Shown here piece by piece: positions 9,288 through 19,025 of a stretch of DNA of 64,000 nt (its first letter is position 1; every line of letters begins with the position of its first letter). The DNA is from Pelagibacteraceae bacterium AG-464-P07. Its GTDB lineage: Bacteria; Pseudomonadota; Alphaproteobacteria; Pelagibacterales; Pelagibacteraceae. The notes beneath the pieces were generated by a model that was given only the letters and a program-made list of their open reading frames with translations, did not search any database and had not been told where the DNA came from. The position numbers were made by a program, and so were the translations under genes. The DNA lies in contig QCSA01000002.1 of assembly GCA_003211695.1 (NCBI GenBank), positions 82,590 through 146,589 of the forward strand, read 5' to 3'.

Positions 9288-10274
9288 ATGATTAAAAAAG
9301 TTTCCGTAGCACCCATGATGGATTGCACAGATCGTCATGATAGATATTTTTTAAGATCTATTAGCAAGAATGTAATGCTGTACACGGACATGATTGTGTC
9401 AGAAGCCATTAAAAGAGGAGATAAAAAAAAATTACTATCATTTAATCTTAAAGAAAAACCCTTGGCACTACAAATTGGTGGATCTTCGCCTAAAATTTTA
9501 GCAGAAGTAGCTAAAATAGGAGAAGATTTTGGTTATGATGAAATTAATTTAAACTTAGGTTGTCCCAGCAAAAAAGTTCAAAAAAACAAATTTGGAGCTT
9601 GTTTAATGAAAGAACCTAATCTTGTTGGCGAATGTATAAATGAGATGAGAAACTCATGTACAATTCCAATCTCGGCTAAAACTAGAATAGGATATAATGA
9701 GATTGAAGACTACGATTTTTTTAAATCTTTTATTGATATAATTAAAAAAGCTGGATCAAATATTTTTATTATCCATGCTAGAAGAGCGATATTAGAAAAA
9801 CTTTCGCCAAAACAAAATCTTAATGTTCCCCCATTAAATTATAATTTTGTTTATGAACTTAAAAAAGATTTTTACCAAGATAGTATTATTTTGAATGGAG
9901 GAGTAAGTTCAACTGATCAGATAAAAGAACATTTAAAGTATGTAGATGGAGTAATGATTGGACGTGCTGTATATCATTCTCCTTATTTTTTAGCTGATGT
10001 TGAAAGAGATATTTTTAGTAACAATAATGTGCCTACAAGAACCGAAGTTATGGAACAAATGATAACTTATATAAAAGAAGAAATAAAAAAAGGAACTAGA
10101 CTTAATCAAATCATGAGACACACCGTTGGTTTATTTCATGGACAAAAAGGTTCAAGTTATTGGAAAAGATATTTAAGTGAGAATATGTGTATTAGAGAAG
10201 CCGATCTACAAAAAGTTAATCATATTATGGATCATATCAAAAATAATAACTTTACCGCTTCTTTGGGTAAATAA
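9288..10274 (+). CDS. dusA: tRNA-dihydrouridine synthase A
   Basis: Flavin enzyme reducing uridines in the tRNA D-loop. The 328-aa protein begins with the DusA signature VAPMMDCTDRHDRYFLR, has the catalytic Cys in LGCPSKKVQKNKFGACLMK (about residue 93-108), the phosphate-binding FIIHARRA, and GVMIGRAVYHSPY in the FMN phosphate site. DusA rather than DusB is indicated by MMDCTDRH and ARRA. It is followed 1 nt later by the TTG start of a TauE/SafE gene, probably in the same transcript. Confidence 0.95.
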   Translation: MIKKVSVAPMMDCTDRHDRYFLRSISKNVMLYTDMIVSEAIKRGDKKKLLSFNLKEKPLALQIGGSSPKILAEVAKIGEDFGYDEINLNLGCPSKKVQKNKFGACLMKEPNLVGECINEMRNSCTIPISAKTRIGYNEIEDYDFFKSFIDIIKKAGSNIFIIHARRAILEKLSPKQNLNVPPLNYNFVYELKKDFYQDSIILNGGVSSTDQIKEHLKYVDGVMIGRAVYHSPYFLADVERDIFSNNNVPTRTEVMEQMITYIKEEIKKGTRLNQIMRHTVGLFHGQKGSSYWKRYLSENMCIREADLQKVNHIMDHIKNNNFTASLGK

Positions 10275-10275
10275 G

Positions 10276-11109
10276 TTGTTAGAGACACTAGATCAAAATC
10301 AAATTATATTTTTTGCCACTGTTATGGCTTTAACAGCAATTCCCGTTGGTTTTATTGCTGGATTATTTGGAGTTGGTGGAGGATTAATAACGGTGCCTGT
10401 ACTTTTTTATATTTTTAATTCTATGGAATTAGATAGATCATTTATCATGCATTTAGCCGTTGGTACTTCTTTTGCAATTATAATTCCTACCTCATTTATT
10501 TCGACTATGACTCATATGAAATTTAAAGCAGTGGATTTTGATATTGTCAAAAGTTTTGGAGCTTTTGTAGTAATTGGAATTATCATAGGAACTATTTTTG
10601 CTGTAATTTTAAAGACTGCGTATTTAATTCTCTTCTTTTCAGTTTTAACAATGTTGTTTGCTTTTTATTTTTTGACCTCTAAAGAAAAGACAAACAGTGT
10701 ACAACGTAAAATGAATTTGATTTATAAGGTTATTTTGGGTTTTTTATCTGGCTTTTTTATTGCTCCTATGGGAATAGGTGGAGGCTCAATTAATGTTCCT
10801 ATATTGAAAATATTTGGATACTCAATCAATAAAGCTATTGGAAGCTCTGCAGCCATAGGTTTCTTAGTTTCTACAATAGGAGCTTTGTGTTTTGTTATTT
10901 CAGGAAAGTATCTTAATATTGAAGCACCACTAAGTTTTGGATTTGTTAATATTCCAGCATTCTTAATTTTTATACCCATTACAATGCTAATGGCTAAGAT
11001 TGGAGCTATAGCAGTCCATAAAATCAATAGACGAATTATTAACAGACTATTTGGTGTTTTTCTTTTAGTAGTATCTTCTAGTTTGTTTCTTGAATATTTG
11101 AAATTTTAA
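10276..11109 (+). CDS. TauE/SafE (TSUP) family membrane transporter
   Basis: Membrane protein of the TauE/SafE family, implicated elsewhere in export of sulfite, sulfoacetate or other organosulfur anions. Two repeat halves each carry the glycine-rich family motif: GFIAGLFGVGGGLITVPVL in the first helices, and GFLSGFFIAPMGIGGGSINVPIL in the second half. About eight helices are visible. The ORF track start at 10177 lies inside dusA. The TTG at 10276, directly after the dusA stop, gives MLETLDQNQIIFF and a normal-length protein of 277 aa, so I use it. Whether the cargo is sulfite cannot be read from sequence. Confidence 0.85.
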   Translation: MLETLDQNQIIFFATVMALTAIPVGFIAGLFGVGGGLITVPVLFYIFNSMELDRSFIMHLAVGTSFAIIIPTSFISTMTHMKFKAVDFDIVKSFGAFVVIGIIIGTIFAVILKTAYLILFFSVLTMLFAFYFLTSKEKTNSVQRKMNLIYKVILGFLSGFFIAPMGIGGGSINVPILKIFGYSINKAIGSSAAIGFLVSTIGALCFVISGKYLNIEAPLSFGFVNIPAFLIFIPITMLMAKIGAIAVHKINRRIINRLFGVFLLVVSSSLFLEYLKF

Positions 11110-11139
11110 TAATACTTTTAAAAATAATTTTTTAAGAAT

Positions 11140-12600
11140 TTATATTTTTTGATCGTATTCACCAACTTTTCTGGTTGTTTTTAGCAAGTCATCAATAAAA
11201 TTAAATATAGCTTTCATCTCAACTATTGACTGAACACTCTCTGTTACTATTACCAATGAAGGTTTGTTAGATGAAGCTCTAATAAGTCCCCAAGAACCGT
11301 CTTCCAAAGTAAACCTAATACCATTAACAGTTAAAATTTCACTTATAAATTTATCTGTTATTTTAGTTTTTCTCTCGAACAGCTCTTTGAACTTTTTTAT
11401 CATGGTACCTACAACTTTATATTTTTCTTCATCACTACAATAGGGTGCCATAGTAGGACTTTGATATGTTGTAGGTAATTCGTTCATCAAATCTGATATT
11501 TTTTTTGGTTGATTTTTATCAAGTAATTTACATACTTGGATAGCTGATAATATTCCATCATCATAACCCAACCCAATAGGTCTATTAAAAAAAAAATGCC
11601 CACTTTTTTCAAAACCAGCTAGAGACTTTTCTTCTTTTACTTTCCTTTTTATATATGAATGTCCTGTCTTCCAGTAAATTGTTTTACAAGAATTTTTTAT
11701 AAGTACCTCATCAGTTTTAAATAATCCAGTAGATTTAACATCCACTATAAATTTAGAATTTTTATGTTCAATAGATAAATTTCTTGCAATAAGAAGGCCA
11801 ATTTTATCAGAGAATATTTCGTTACCATTTTCATCAACCACACCAACTCTGTCACCATCTCCATCAAAAGCAAAACCTATATTAGCTTGATTTTTTTTAA
11901 CACAATCACTTAATGCACGAAGCATTTTTAAATCTTCTGGATTGGGGTTATATTTTGGAAAGTTATAATCAAGATTACAATCAAGTTCTATTACATCACA
12001 ACCGATATTTCTTATTATTGTTGGAACAAAAATGCCAGCTGTTCCATTTCCACAGGCGACAACCACTTTAATTTTATTTTTAATTTTTTCTTTTGAGAGA
12101 TGTTGTATGTAAATTTCTTTGAAACCATGAATTTTTTTATAAGATCCTTTACCTTCAACAAAATTATTATTTAAAACTATTTCTTTTAAATCTTTCATTT
12201 CTTCTGAAGAGTGAGTTAAGCCTTTATCAATCCCCATTTTTATTCCCGTCCATCCATTTTCATTATGACTCGCTGTGACCATTGCAACCGAATCCGCATT
12301 TAGCTCAAATTGGGAAAAATATGTCATTGGAGACAAGGATAAGCCAATGTCTTCTACATTACATCCAGTTGAAATTAATCCTTCGATCAATTTTTTTTTA
12401 ACTTCTTCGCTATACGATCTGTAGTCATGACCTACAATTACTCTAGGATTTTCTTTTCTAGTTTTTGTTTTTACCTGCGTACCAAATCCTCTACCAACAC
12501 TTGCAATTCCTTCTCCATTTATATCTTTGGGGTATAGCCACCTTGCGTCGTATTCTCTAAACCCTAGAGGATTTATGTGGATAAGTGTTGACTTGTTCAT
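11140..12600 (-). CDS. Phosphomannomutase/phosphoglucomutase family
   Basis: Alpha-D-phosphohexomutase of 486 aa, interconverting hexose 6-phosphate and 1-phosphate for sugar-nucleotide synthesis. The phosphoserine loop is TASHNENGWTGIKMG (about residues 108-122), the metal-binding loop is FDGDGDRVGVVDENG, and the sugar-binding loop is EKSGHFFFNRP, equivalent to GEMSGH in AlgC. The C-terminal phosphate-binding region contains IRASSNKPSLVIVTES. This matches AlgC/ManB-type enzymes. It is convergent with the TauE/SafE gene and divergent from nrdA, so it is probably monocistronic. Preference for mannose or glucose phosphate is not settled by sequence. Confidence 0.9.
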   Translation of the reverse strand: MNKSTLIHINPLGFREYDARWLYPKDINGEGIASVGRGFGTQVKTKTRKENPRVIVGHDYRSYSEEVKKKLIEGLISTGCNVEDIGLSLSPMTYFSQFELNADSVAMVTASHNENGWTGIKMGIDKGLTHSSEEMKDLKEIVLNNNFVEGKGSYKKIHGFKEIYIQHLSKEKIKNKIKVVVACGNGTAGIFVPTIIRNIGCDVIELDCNLDYNFPKYNPNPEDLKMLRALSDCVKKNQANIGFAFDGDGDRVGVVDENGNEIFSDKIGLLIARNLSIEHKNSKFIVDVKSTGLFKTDEVLIKNSCKTIYWKTGHSYIKRKVKEEKSLAGFEKSGHFFFNRPIGLGYDDGILSAIQVCKLLDKNQPKKISDLMNELPTTYQSPTMAPYCSDEEKYKVVGTMIKKFKELFERKTKITDKFISEILTVNGIRFTLEDGSWGLIRASSNKPSLVIVTESVQSIVEMKAIFNFIDDLLKTTRKVGEYDQKI

Positions 12601-12660
12601 TTTTTCTTATGTAATATTTTCAATAATTTTACAGTATAATTTTATCTTGATTTATTTTTG

Positions 12661-12682
12661 TTAATGTTCTATTAATGTTCTA
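12661..12682. repeat. Tandem direct repeat of 11 bp upstream of nrdA
   Basis: The unit ttaatgttcta occurs twice in exact tandem (12661-12671 and 12672-12682). It lies in the 172-bp gap between the phosphohexomutase start and nrdA, about 9 bp upstream of the first NrdR-like box. One helical turn per unit would suit a repeated protein site, but there is no further evidence. Confidence 0.5.
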
Positions 12683-12690
12683 TTGATTTA

Positions 12691-12737
12691 GCAATTTATA
12701 TAGTATATTTAGGTATTATACATACAACATATAGTTG
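12691..12737 (+). promoter_or_regulatory. Paired NrdR-box-like operators upstream of nrdA
   Basis: Two 16-bp sites resemble the NrdR consensus ACACTATATATAGTGT: gcaatttatatagtat (12691-12706, 12 of 16 matches) and atacaacatatagttg (12722-12737, 11 of 16 matches). They are spaced 31 bp start to start, close to the three-helical-turn spacing known for NrdR box pairs. They sit 36-82 bp upstream of nrdA. NrdR would repress ribonucleotide reductase when dATP is high. The matches are imperfect, so this is a good but unproven candidate. Confidence 0.5.
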
Positions 12738-12772
12738 ATTTTACATAAAGACTTAACAATATTGTTATTTTT

Positions 12773-14692
12773 ATGAATAAAAACCTGTCTTTGGCAATAG
12801 AGAAAGCTGTCCGTAATTTCCCATCAAAACATGAAATTAAAGATCTTGATAAAAGACCGGATCTTTTTTCATTAACACAAGAAACTGAGTTATTTCAAAA
12901 TGATAAGGGTATAACTGTAACAATAGATAGATCCAAAGATTCTAACTTAACTAATTTTGGTAAAGCAACTTTAAGTGATAGGTATTTAGGACTTAACGAA
13001 TCCTTCCAAGATTTATTTGCAAGAGTCGCTAGCACATATGCTGACAACAACTTACATGGACAAAAAATTTATAACTACATCAGTGATTTATGGTTTATGC
13101 CAGCAACTCCAATTTTATCAAACGGCGGCACGACAAGAGGATTGCCCATTTCTTGTTTTTTAAACGAAGCTGGAGATAGTCTTGAAGGAATACTTGATCT
13201 ATGGAGTGAAAATGTTTGGTTAGCTGCTAAAGGTGGTGGCATAGGTAGTTATTGGGGCAATCTCCGATCTATTGGAGAAAAAATTGGAAAAGTTGGTAAA
13301 ACTTCTGGAATTATTCCATTTATAAAGGTGATGGATTCTTTAACGATGGCAATTAGCCAAGGATCTTTAAGGAGAGGTTCGGCAGCCTGTTATTTACCAA
13401 TCGACCATCCAGAAATTGAAGAGTTTATTGAGATGAGAAGACCGACCGGAGGTGATCCAAATAGAAAATCACTAAATTTACATCACGGCATTTTGGTAAG
13501 TGACGCCTTTATGCGTGCAGTAGAAACTGATGATCAGTGGGCTCTAAAGAGTCCAAAAAATGGAATTATTCATACAACTGTTTCTGCAAGAAATTTATGG
13601 ATAAGATTGTTAACAGCTAGAATTGAAACTGGTGAACCATATATTATTTTTATAGATACAGTTAACAGGTTAATTCCACAACACCACAAACTAGCTGGAT
13701 TAAATATAAAAACTTCTAATTTATGTAGCGAAATTACTTTACCAACTGGAATTGATAAGGACGGAAAAGATAGAACAGCAGTTTGTTGTTTATCTTCGCT
13801 CAATTTAGAAAAATATGATGAGTGGAAGGATGATGAAAATTTTATCAAAGATGTGATGAGATTTCTAGATAACGTCCTGACCGACTTTATTGAAAAAGCG
13901 CCTAATTCATTTAAAGATGCTAAGTATTCAGCTATGAGAGAAAGAAGTGTAGGTCTTGGAGTAATGGGTTTGCATTCTTATTTTCAGAAAAATATGATTC
14001 CATTGGAGACTGTAATGAGCAAAGTTTGGAACAACAAAATATTTAAAAATATCAAGGAAAAAGTTGATGATGCATCAAAAATCCTTGCAGAAGAAAAAGG
14101 CCCTTGCCCAGATGCAGCAGAATATGGTTTTAATGAGAGATTTTCTAATAAAACAGCGATTGCCCCAACAGCATCAATTTCAATAATTTGTGGGGGAACA
14201 TCGCCAGGTGTTGAGCCTATTGTTGCAAATAGTTATACGCACAAAACTCTTTCGGGGTCTTACAATGTAAGAAATAGATATTTAGAAAAAATACTAGAAA
14301 AATATGACAAAAATAATGATGAAATTTGGTCTAGCATTACTACCAACCAAGGATCAGTATCACATTTAGATTTTTTAACCAATCTTGAGAAAGATGTATT
14401 CAAAACAGCGTTTGAGCTTGATCAGAAATGGATTGTTGAATTGGGTGCTGATCGTACGCCCTACATTTCTCAGGCACAATCGATTAATATTTTTTTACCA
14501 GCTGACGTTAATAAAAAAGAACTTCATCAAATACATTTTCAAGCATGGAAAAAAGGATTAAAAAGCCTATATTATTGTAGATCAAAATCTATTCAAAGAG
14601 CAGAAAATGTTAATGGTGAATTGTTAGAAATTTACTCAAAAAATGAATCAGGTGAAGAAATAGATTATGACGAGTGTTTATCATGTCAGTAG
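12773..14692 (+). CDS. nrdA: Class I ribonucleotide reductase, large subunit
   Basis: Catalytic subunit converting ribonucleotides to deoxyribonucleotides, 639 aa. Key residues are visible: PISCFLN (first active-site Cys), KGGGIGSYWGNLRS, NLCSEI (Asn, thiyl Cys and Glu of the active site), APTASISIICG (phosphate loop) and a C-terminal ECLSCQ with the CxxC used for re-reduction. The N-terminus begins directly with the ten-helix barrel and lacks the ATP-cone found in E. coli NrdA (761 aa), so dATP feedback through an activity site should be absent. The end overlaps nrdB by 10 nt. Candidate NrdR boxes lie upstream. Confidence 0.95.
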   Translation: MNKNLSLAIEKAVRNFPSKHEIKDLDKRPDLFSLTQETELFQNDKGITVTIDRSKDSNLTNFGKATLSDRYLGLNESFQDLFARVASTYADNNLHGQKIYNYISDLWFMPATPILSNGGTTRGLPISCFLNEAGDSLEGILDLWSENVWLAAKGGGIGSYWGNLRSIGEKIGKVGKTSGIIPFIKVMDSLTMAISQGSLRRGSAACYLPIDHPEIEEFIEMRRPTGGDPNRKSLNLHHGILVSDAFMRAVETDDQWALKSPKNGIIHTTVSARNLWIRLLTARIETGEPYIIFIDTVNRLIPQHHKLAGLNIKTSNLCSEITLPTGIDKDGKDRTAVCCLSSLNLEKYDEWKDDENFIKDVMRFLDNVLTDFIEKAPNSFKDAKYSAMRERSVGLGVMGLHSYFQKNMIPLETVMSKVWNNKIFKNIKEKVDDASKILAEEKGPCPDAAEYGFNERFSNKTAIAPTASISIICGGTSPGVEPIVANSYTHKTLSGSYNVRNRYLEKILEKYDKNNDEIWSSITTNQGSVSHLDFLTNLEKDVFKTAFELDQKWIVELGADRTPYISQAQSINIFLPADVNKKELHQIHFQAWKKGLKSLYYCRSKSIQRAENVNGELLEIYSKNESGEEIDYDECLSCQ

Positions 14693-15687
14693 CAAAATTA
14701 TCAAAAGAAACAATAACACCTAATAAAAAAGGACTACTTGTTGGAAATCCTGTTTATAAACCATTCAGATATCCTTGGTGTTATGATGCATGGTTAACTC
14801 AACAACGTATTCATTGGTTACCAGAAGAGGTCCCTTTGGGTGACGACGTTCGAGATTGGCAAAAAAACTTAAATCAATCTGAGAAGAATTTATTAACACA
14901 AATTTTTAGATTTTTTACCCAAGCAGATGTTGAGGTTAATAATTGCTATATCAGGCATTACATGAATGTTTTTAAACCTACTGAAGTTCTAATGATGATG
15001 TCTGCTTTTGCATCCATGGAGACAATTCATATAGCTGCTTATTCACATTTATTAGATACCATAGGGATGCCGGAAGCTGAGTATTCTGCTTTTTTAAAAT
15101 ATAAACAAATGAAAGATAAATATGATTATATGCAGAGTTTTGATATTAAGTCGAATCACAACATTGCAAAAACAATCGCTGTATTTAGTGCATTTACCGA
15201 AGGCTTACAATTATTTGCAAGTTTTGCAATCTTACTAAACTTTCCAAGACAAAATAAAATGAAAGGCATGGGTCAAATTGTTACTTGGTCAGCAAGAGAT
15301 GAAACTTTACATTGTAACTCAATGATAAGATTGTTTAATGAATTTGTAAAAGAAAACCCAGAAATTTGGAATGATAAATTAAAAAAAGAAATCTATGAAG
15401 CTTGTCGTATAATTATATCTCATGAAGATGCATTTATTGATTTAGCTTTTGAGATGGGACCAATAAATGGACTTACACCTAAAGAAATCAAACAATATAT
15501 TAGATGGATTGGAAATAGAAGATTAATACAATTAGGATTAAAACCAATCTATGATGTAGATAAAAATCCTCTCACATGGCTTGATACAATGCTTAATGCA
15601 GTTGAACACATGAATTTTTTTGAGGGAAGATCTACCGAGTATTCAAGAGCATCTACAAAAGGTACTTGGGCCGAAGCTTTTTCCTAA
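14683..15687 (+). CDS. nrdB: Class I ribonucleotide reductase, small (radical) subunit
   Basis: Ferritin-like subunit that makes the radical used by NrdA, 334 aa. Metal ligands fit the class I pattern: FTQADVEV (Asp), SMETIHIAAYSH (Glu, His and the radical-position Tyr four residues after the His), FTEGLQLFAS (Glu), and SARDETLHCNSM (Glu, His). The Tyr indicates a tyrosyl-radical type rather than class Ic. The ORF track start is GTG 14674; the ATG at 14683, giving MSVAKLSKETITP, is preferred and overlaps nrdA by 10 nt. No ATP-cone is fused at its N-terminus. Confidence 0.95.
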   Translation: MSVAKLSKETITPNKKGLLVGNPVYKPFRYPWCYDAWLTQQRIHWLPEEVPLGDDVRDWQKNLNQSEKNLLTQIFRFFTQADVEVNNCYIRHYMNVFKPTEVLMMMSAFASMETIHIAAYSHLLDTIGMPEAEYSAFLKYKQMKDKYDYMQSFDIKSNHNIAKTIAVFSAFTEGLQLFASFAILLNFPRQNKMKGMGQIVTWSARDETLHCNSMIRLFNEFVKENPEIWNDKLKKEIYEACRIIISHEDAFIDLAFEMGPINGLTPKEIKQYIRWIGNRRLIQLGLKPIYDVDKNPLTWLDTMLNAVEHMNFFEGRSTEYSRASTKGTWAEAFS

Positions 15688-15695
15688 TTAACAAA

Positions 15696-16820
15696 TTATC
15701 TTTGATTTAAAAGTACCACTTTTCTATGATCACTTCCTTTGTATTTTGAAAGTGGCCTAATCAATTTGTTAGAGGCATATTGCTCTATAATATGTGCTGA
15801 CCATCCAGTAATTCTTGCAATAACAAATATAGGAGTAAAAAAATCTGTATCAAAACCCATTAAATGATAAGTGGGCCCAGTTGGAAAATCCAAATTAGGA
15901 TGAATATTTTTTTTCTCAATCATTTCTTTTTCTATAATTTCACTAATTTTATATAAATTTTTATCTTTTTTAAGTTTAGAAACTTTCAAAAAATATTTTT
16001 TCATAGTTGGAACTCTAGAGTCTCCACTTTTATAAACTCTGTGGCCAAAACCCATTACTACTTGTTTTTTATTTAAATTATCAATTAACCAACTTTTTGC
16101 TTTGTTTGGTGTTTTAATTTTTTTCATCATATTCATGACTTCTTCGTTAGCTCCACCATGCAACGGTCCCTTCAAACTAGCAATAGCTCCTGTTATTGCG
16201 CTATAAATATCAGACAAGCTGCTAGTAATTGTTCTTGCCGTAAATGTAGAAACGTTGAAACTATGTTCAGCATATAAAATTAGAGAAACATCAAATGCTT
16301 TTACAATCTCTTTTTGTGGAATTTTACCAAAACACATGTAAAAAAAATTTTCAGAAAATGATAACTCTTTTTTAGGTTTTATTATCTTTTTACCTTTTCT
16401 GATTCTAAAAAAAGCTGCAATAGCAGTTGGAGTTTTAGCAAAAATTTTCATTATTTTTCTCATATTTGCCTTTGGAGAATTATCGGATGTATCCTTATCT
16501 TCTAAACCCATGACACTAACGATAGTTCTTGAAACATCCATTGGATGAGCTTTTTTTGGTATGTGTTTTATTATTTCTCTCATATTTGTTGTGATATTTC
16601 TATTTTCTTTTTCTTCTTTCTTGAATTTATTAAGTTGAATACCGTTTGGTAGATTTCCATTAAGTATTAGATAAGCAACTTCTTCGAAACTACACATTTC
16701 ACATAAATCTTGGACAGCATAACCTCTATAAGTAAGAGAGTTAATTTCGGGCATTACTTGTGAAATTGTTGTTTCATCAACAACAATACCTAGCAAACCT
16801 TTTTTAATTTCATCAGTCAT
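15696..16820 (-). CDS. prpC: 2-methylcitrate synthase / citrate synthase
   Basis: Condenses propionyl-CoA (or acetyl-CoA) with oxaloacetate. The N-terminus GIVVDETTISQVMPEINSLTYRGYAVQDL is the one I associate with PrpC rather than GltA. The three catalytic positions lie in LHGGANEEVM, MGFGHRVYKSGDSR and the region NLDFPTGPTYHLMGFDTDFFTPIF. Length is 374 aa, normal for PrpC. It lies 90 nt downstream of prpD on the same strand, supporting the methylcitrate cycle. No 2-methylisocitrate lyase (prpB) or propionyl-CoA synthetase is in the window. Confidence 0.9.
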   Translation of the reverse strand: MTDEIKKGLLGIVVDETTISQVMPEINSLTYRGYAVQDLCEMCSFEEVAYLILNGNLPNGIQLNKFKKEEKENRNITTNMREIIKHIPKKAHPMDVSRTIVSVMGLEDKDTSDNSPKANMRKIMKIFAKTPTAIAAFFRIRKGKKIIKPKKELSFSENFFYMCFGKIPQKEIVKAFDVSLILYAEHSFNVSTFTARTITSSLSDIYSAITGAIASLKGPLHGGANEEVMNMMKKIKTPNKAKSWLIDNLNKKQVVMGFGHRVYKSGDSRVPTMKKYFLKVSKLKKDKNLYKISEIIEKEMIEKKNIHPNLDFPTGPTYHLMGFDTDFFTPIFVIARITGWSAHIIEQYASNKLIRPLSKYKGSDHRKVVLLNQR

Positions 16821-16853
16821 TGTTCATTTATGACAGTCGTTATAACAGATATT

Positions 16854-16875
16854 GATAATTTTTATCAAAATTATC
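16854..16875. promoter_or_regulatory. Perfect 9-bp hairpin between prpD and prpC
   Basis: gataatttt / aaaattatc with a 4-nt loop lies in the 90-bp spacer between prpD and prpC. A T-run follows on the + strand only, where no gene reads toward it. On the - strand it has no U-tract, so it may be a processing or stability element between the two prp messages rather than a terminator. Confidence 0.4.
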
Positions 16876-16910
16876 TCTTTTTTCCGTTACTATTTTTTTA
16901 ACAAAATACA

Positions 16911-18413
16911 TTAAAAAATACCTTTTTTATTATTATTTTTTAATTTTCTTTCATCAACTTCAATATTTAGTTTGTGCAACTCACCAGACTTAATTTTTTT
17001 TAAATTTTGAACATCTTTCAAAAATCTATTACTTTCACTAATTCTAACAATTCCGTTAGTTAAGATTAAAAATTTTTCAATATAATTTACCCTTTTAAAT
17101 GGATGAGAACCATATGTATGTGCGTTTGCCCTCTCTAAAGATTCAATTATTTTTTTTCCATCTTTCATTTTTAAAACTACTTTTGCTCCAAAGGATTTTT
17201 TTTTGGGATCAGGATGATGATATTTTTTTGTCCAAACTTTATTTTCGTGAGTTTCTATTTTATGCCATAACTCAACAGTAGATTTTTGGTGAGATCTTTT
17301 TTTATTATAGGATTTTATATGGTGCCATTTTCCATCTTTTAAGGCTACAGCAAATATATACATGATCGAGTGATCAAGTGTTTCTCGACTTGCATTGGGG
17401 TCATATTTTTGAGGATCATTTGCTCCAGTGCCAATTACATTGTGGGTATGATGGCTTGTGTAAATATCTATTTTTTTTATTTTTGAAAAATCATCGATCT
17501 TTTTATTTAGCTTAATAGCTATATCTATCAAAGCTTGTGCCTGATATTCAGCTGAGTGTTCTTTTGTGTAAGTTTCTAAAATTGCTTTCTTTTGCTCATT
17601 TTTGTTTGGTAGTGGAATTAAGTATCTTGCTTTTTCTCCATCTAATATTTGAGCAATAATGCTATCTTCTCCTTCATAAATAGGACTTGGGGCATCTTCA
17701 CCTCTCATCACTCTATCTATTGCTTCGATCGCAAGTTTCCCAGCATGCGCTGGTGCAAAAGCTTTCCAACTTGATATTGTCCCTTTCCTCGACTGTCTTG
17801 TTGATATTGTTGTGTGTAAAGTCTGTTGTATGCCTTGATATATAATTTCAGTATTTAGCTTTAATAATGAGCCTAATCCAGCAGCTATGCTTGGTCCCAA
17901 ATGTGCAATATGATCAATTTTATGTTTATGTAAACATATGCCTTTTACTAAATTAACTTGAATTTCATAAGCTGAAATTATTCCTCTTAAAAGATTAAAA
18001 CCATTTAAACTTTTTTGTTGAGCAACAGCTAATATAGGAGGAATATTATCACCGGGATGACTGTAATCGGCTGCTAAAAAAGTATCATGAAAATCTAATT
18101 CTCTAACTGCTGTTCCATTAGCCCATGCTGACCATTCACAATTGAACTTTTTTTTTGAAGATATTCCAAAAATTGAAGCACCATTTTTTCTTGGATGCTT
18201 CATCGCCATTTGCCTAGCTGTAATTACAGGCTTTCTGTTTAAAGATGCTATAGCAACAGAGGCATTATCAATTAATCTATTGATAACCATTTCTATTGCT
18301 GACTCATTTAGTGGAGCTTTGTCAGATGCAACTTCAGCTAATTTCCATGCTAATTGATTTTGCTTTTTTAGCTTAATCTTTGATGGATATACTTTTACAA
18401 TAAATTTTTTCAA
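16911..18413 (-). CDS. prpD: 2-methylcitrate dehydratase, MmgE/PrpD family
   Basis: Cofactor-free dehydratase of the methylcitrate cycle, 500 aa, matching PrpD size. Recognisable segments include [19 protein letters not shown] near the N-terminus, [19 protein letters not shown] (about residues 108-126), [17 protein letters not shown], and the C-terminal KDGKWHH followed by a charged region. The start is a TTG at 18413: the LysE-gene TAG is in frame only 12 nt upstream, no ATG intervenes, and the next internal Met would remove conserved sequence. Its position next to prpC supports PrpD over other MmgE-like enzymes. Confidence 0.88.
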   Translation of the reverse strand: MKKFIVKVYPSKIKLKKQNQLAWKLAEVASDKAPLNESAIEMVINRLIDNASVAIASLNRKPVITARQMAMKHPRKNGASIFGISSKKKFNCEWSAWANGTAVRELDFHDTFLAADYSHPGDNIPPILAVAQQKSLNGFNLLRGIISAYEIQVNLVKGICLHKHKIDHIAHLGPSIAAGLGSLLKLNTEIIYQGIQQTLHTTISTRQSRKGTISSWKAFAPAHAGKLAIEAIDRVMRGEDAPSPIYEGEDSIIAQILDGEKARYLIPLPNKNEQKKAILETYTKEHSAEYQAQALIDIAIKLNKKIDDFSKIKKIDIYTSHHTHNVIGTGANDPQKYDPNASRETLDHSIMYIFAVALKDGKWHHIKSYNKKRSHQKSTVELWHKIETHENKVWTKKYHHPDPKKKSFGAKVVLKMKDGKKIIESLERANAHTYGSHPFKRVNYIEKFLILTNGIVRISESNRFLKDVQNLKKIKSGELHKLNIEVDERKLKNNNKKGIF

Positions 18414-18425
18414 TTTTTTTTTTGA

Positions 18426-19025
18426 CTAATTAAAGAGTATAATTATAGCCGTAATAATTAGTAAAACAGCCAAAAAATATTCTATGATTTTTTTTATTTT
18501 GGCATTTTTTATAAGTATTTTTATCGAAGAACCAAATAAAGCCCATAAACAAATTGACGGAAAACATATAAAGGGAGCTGTTAAAGCAACAAAAGTGGTT
18601 GCTAAATAAAAGTTTTCATTTACAGGAAAAAAAGCTGTTGAAGCGGTTAATGCAACAACCCAGGCTTTTGGGTTCATAAATTGAAAAAGCGCAGCTTCAT
18701 ATAACTTTAGAGGCCTGCCTGATTCTTTTTTATGTTCGGAAAAGGATCCAATAATTTTCCAACCTAAATAAAGCAGGTAAAAAAAACATAGCCATTTCAA
18801 ATAATTTTGAACTAATGGATATTTTTGAAATAAATTTCCTAAACCAAAGCAAACAAGAGTGATTTGAATAACATGACCAAAAGGAATACCAATTAAATGT
18901 GGAATAGTTTTTTTAAAACCAAATTTAATTCCAGAGGCGGTAAGCATTGCATTGTTAGGTCCTGGAGTCACAAACATTACAAAATAATAACTTATTAAAG
19001 CAAAAAATAGTTTTAACTCAATCAT
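18426..19025 (-). CDS. LysE family amino acid exporter
   Basis: Small inner-membrane efflux protein of the LysE/RhtB superfamily, 199 aa with about six hydrophobic segments. The N-terminal family motif VTPGPNNAMLTASGIKFG is at about residues 19-36, and FQFMNPKAWVVALTAS lies in the middle, as in RhtB/EamB proteins. It overlaps gph upstream by 8 nt and is followed 12 nt later by the in-frame TTG of prpD, so all appear co-transcribed. The exported compound is unknown. Confidence 0.9.
   Translation of the reverse strand: MIELKLFFALISYYFVMFVTPGPNNAMLTASGIKFGFKKTIPHLIGIPFGHVIQITLVCFGLGNLFQKYPLVQNYLKWLCFFYLLYLGWKIIGSFSEHKKESGRPLKLYEAALFQFMNPKAWVVALTASTAFFPVNENFYLATTFVALTAPFICFPSICLWALFGSSIKILIKNAKIKKIIEYFLAVLLIITAIIILFN

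Noticed and set aside
10177-10275. ORF-track start of the TauE/SafE gene inside dusA
   Set aside because: It would overlap dusA by 98 nt and add a non-family leader; TTG 10276 gives a normal N-terminus.
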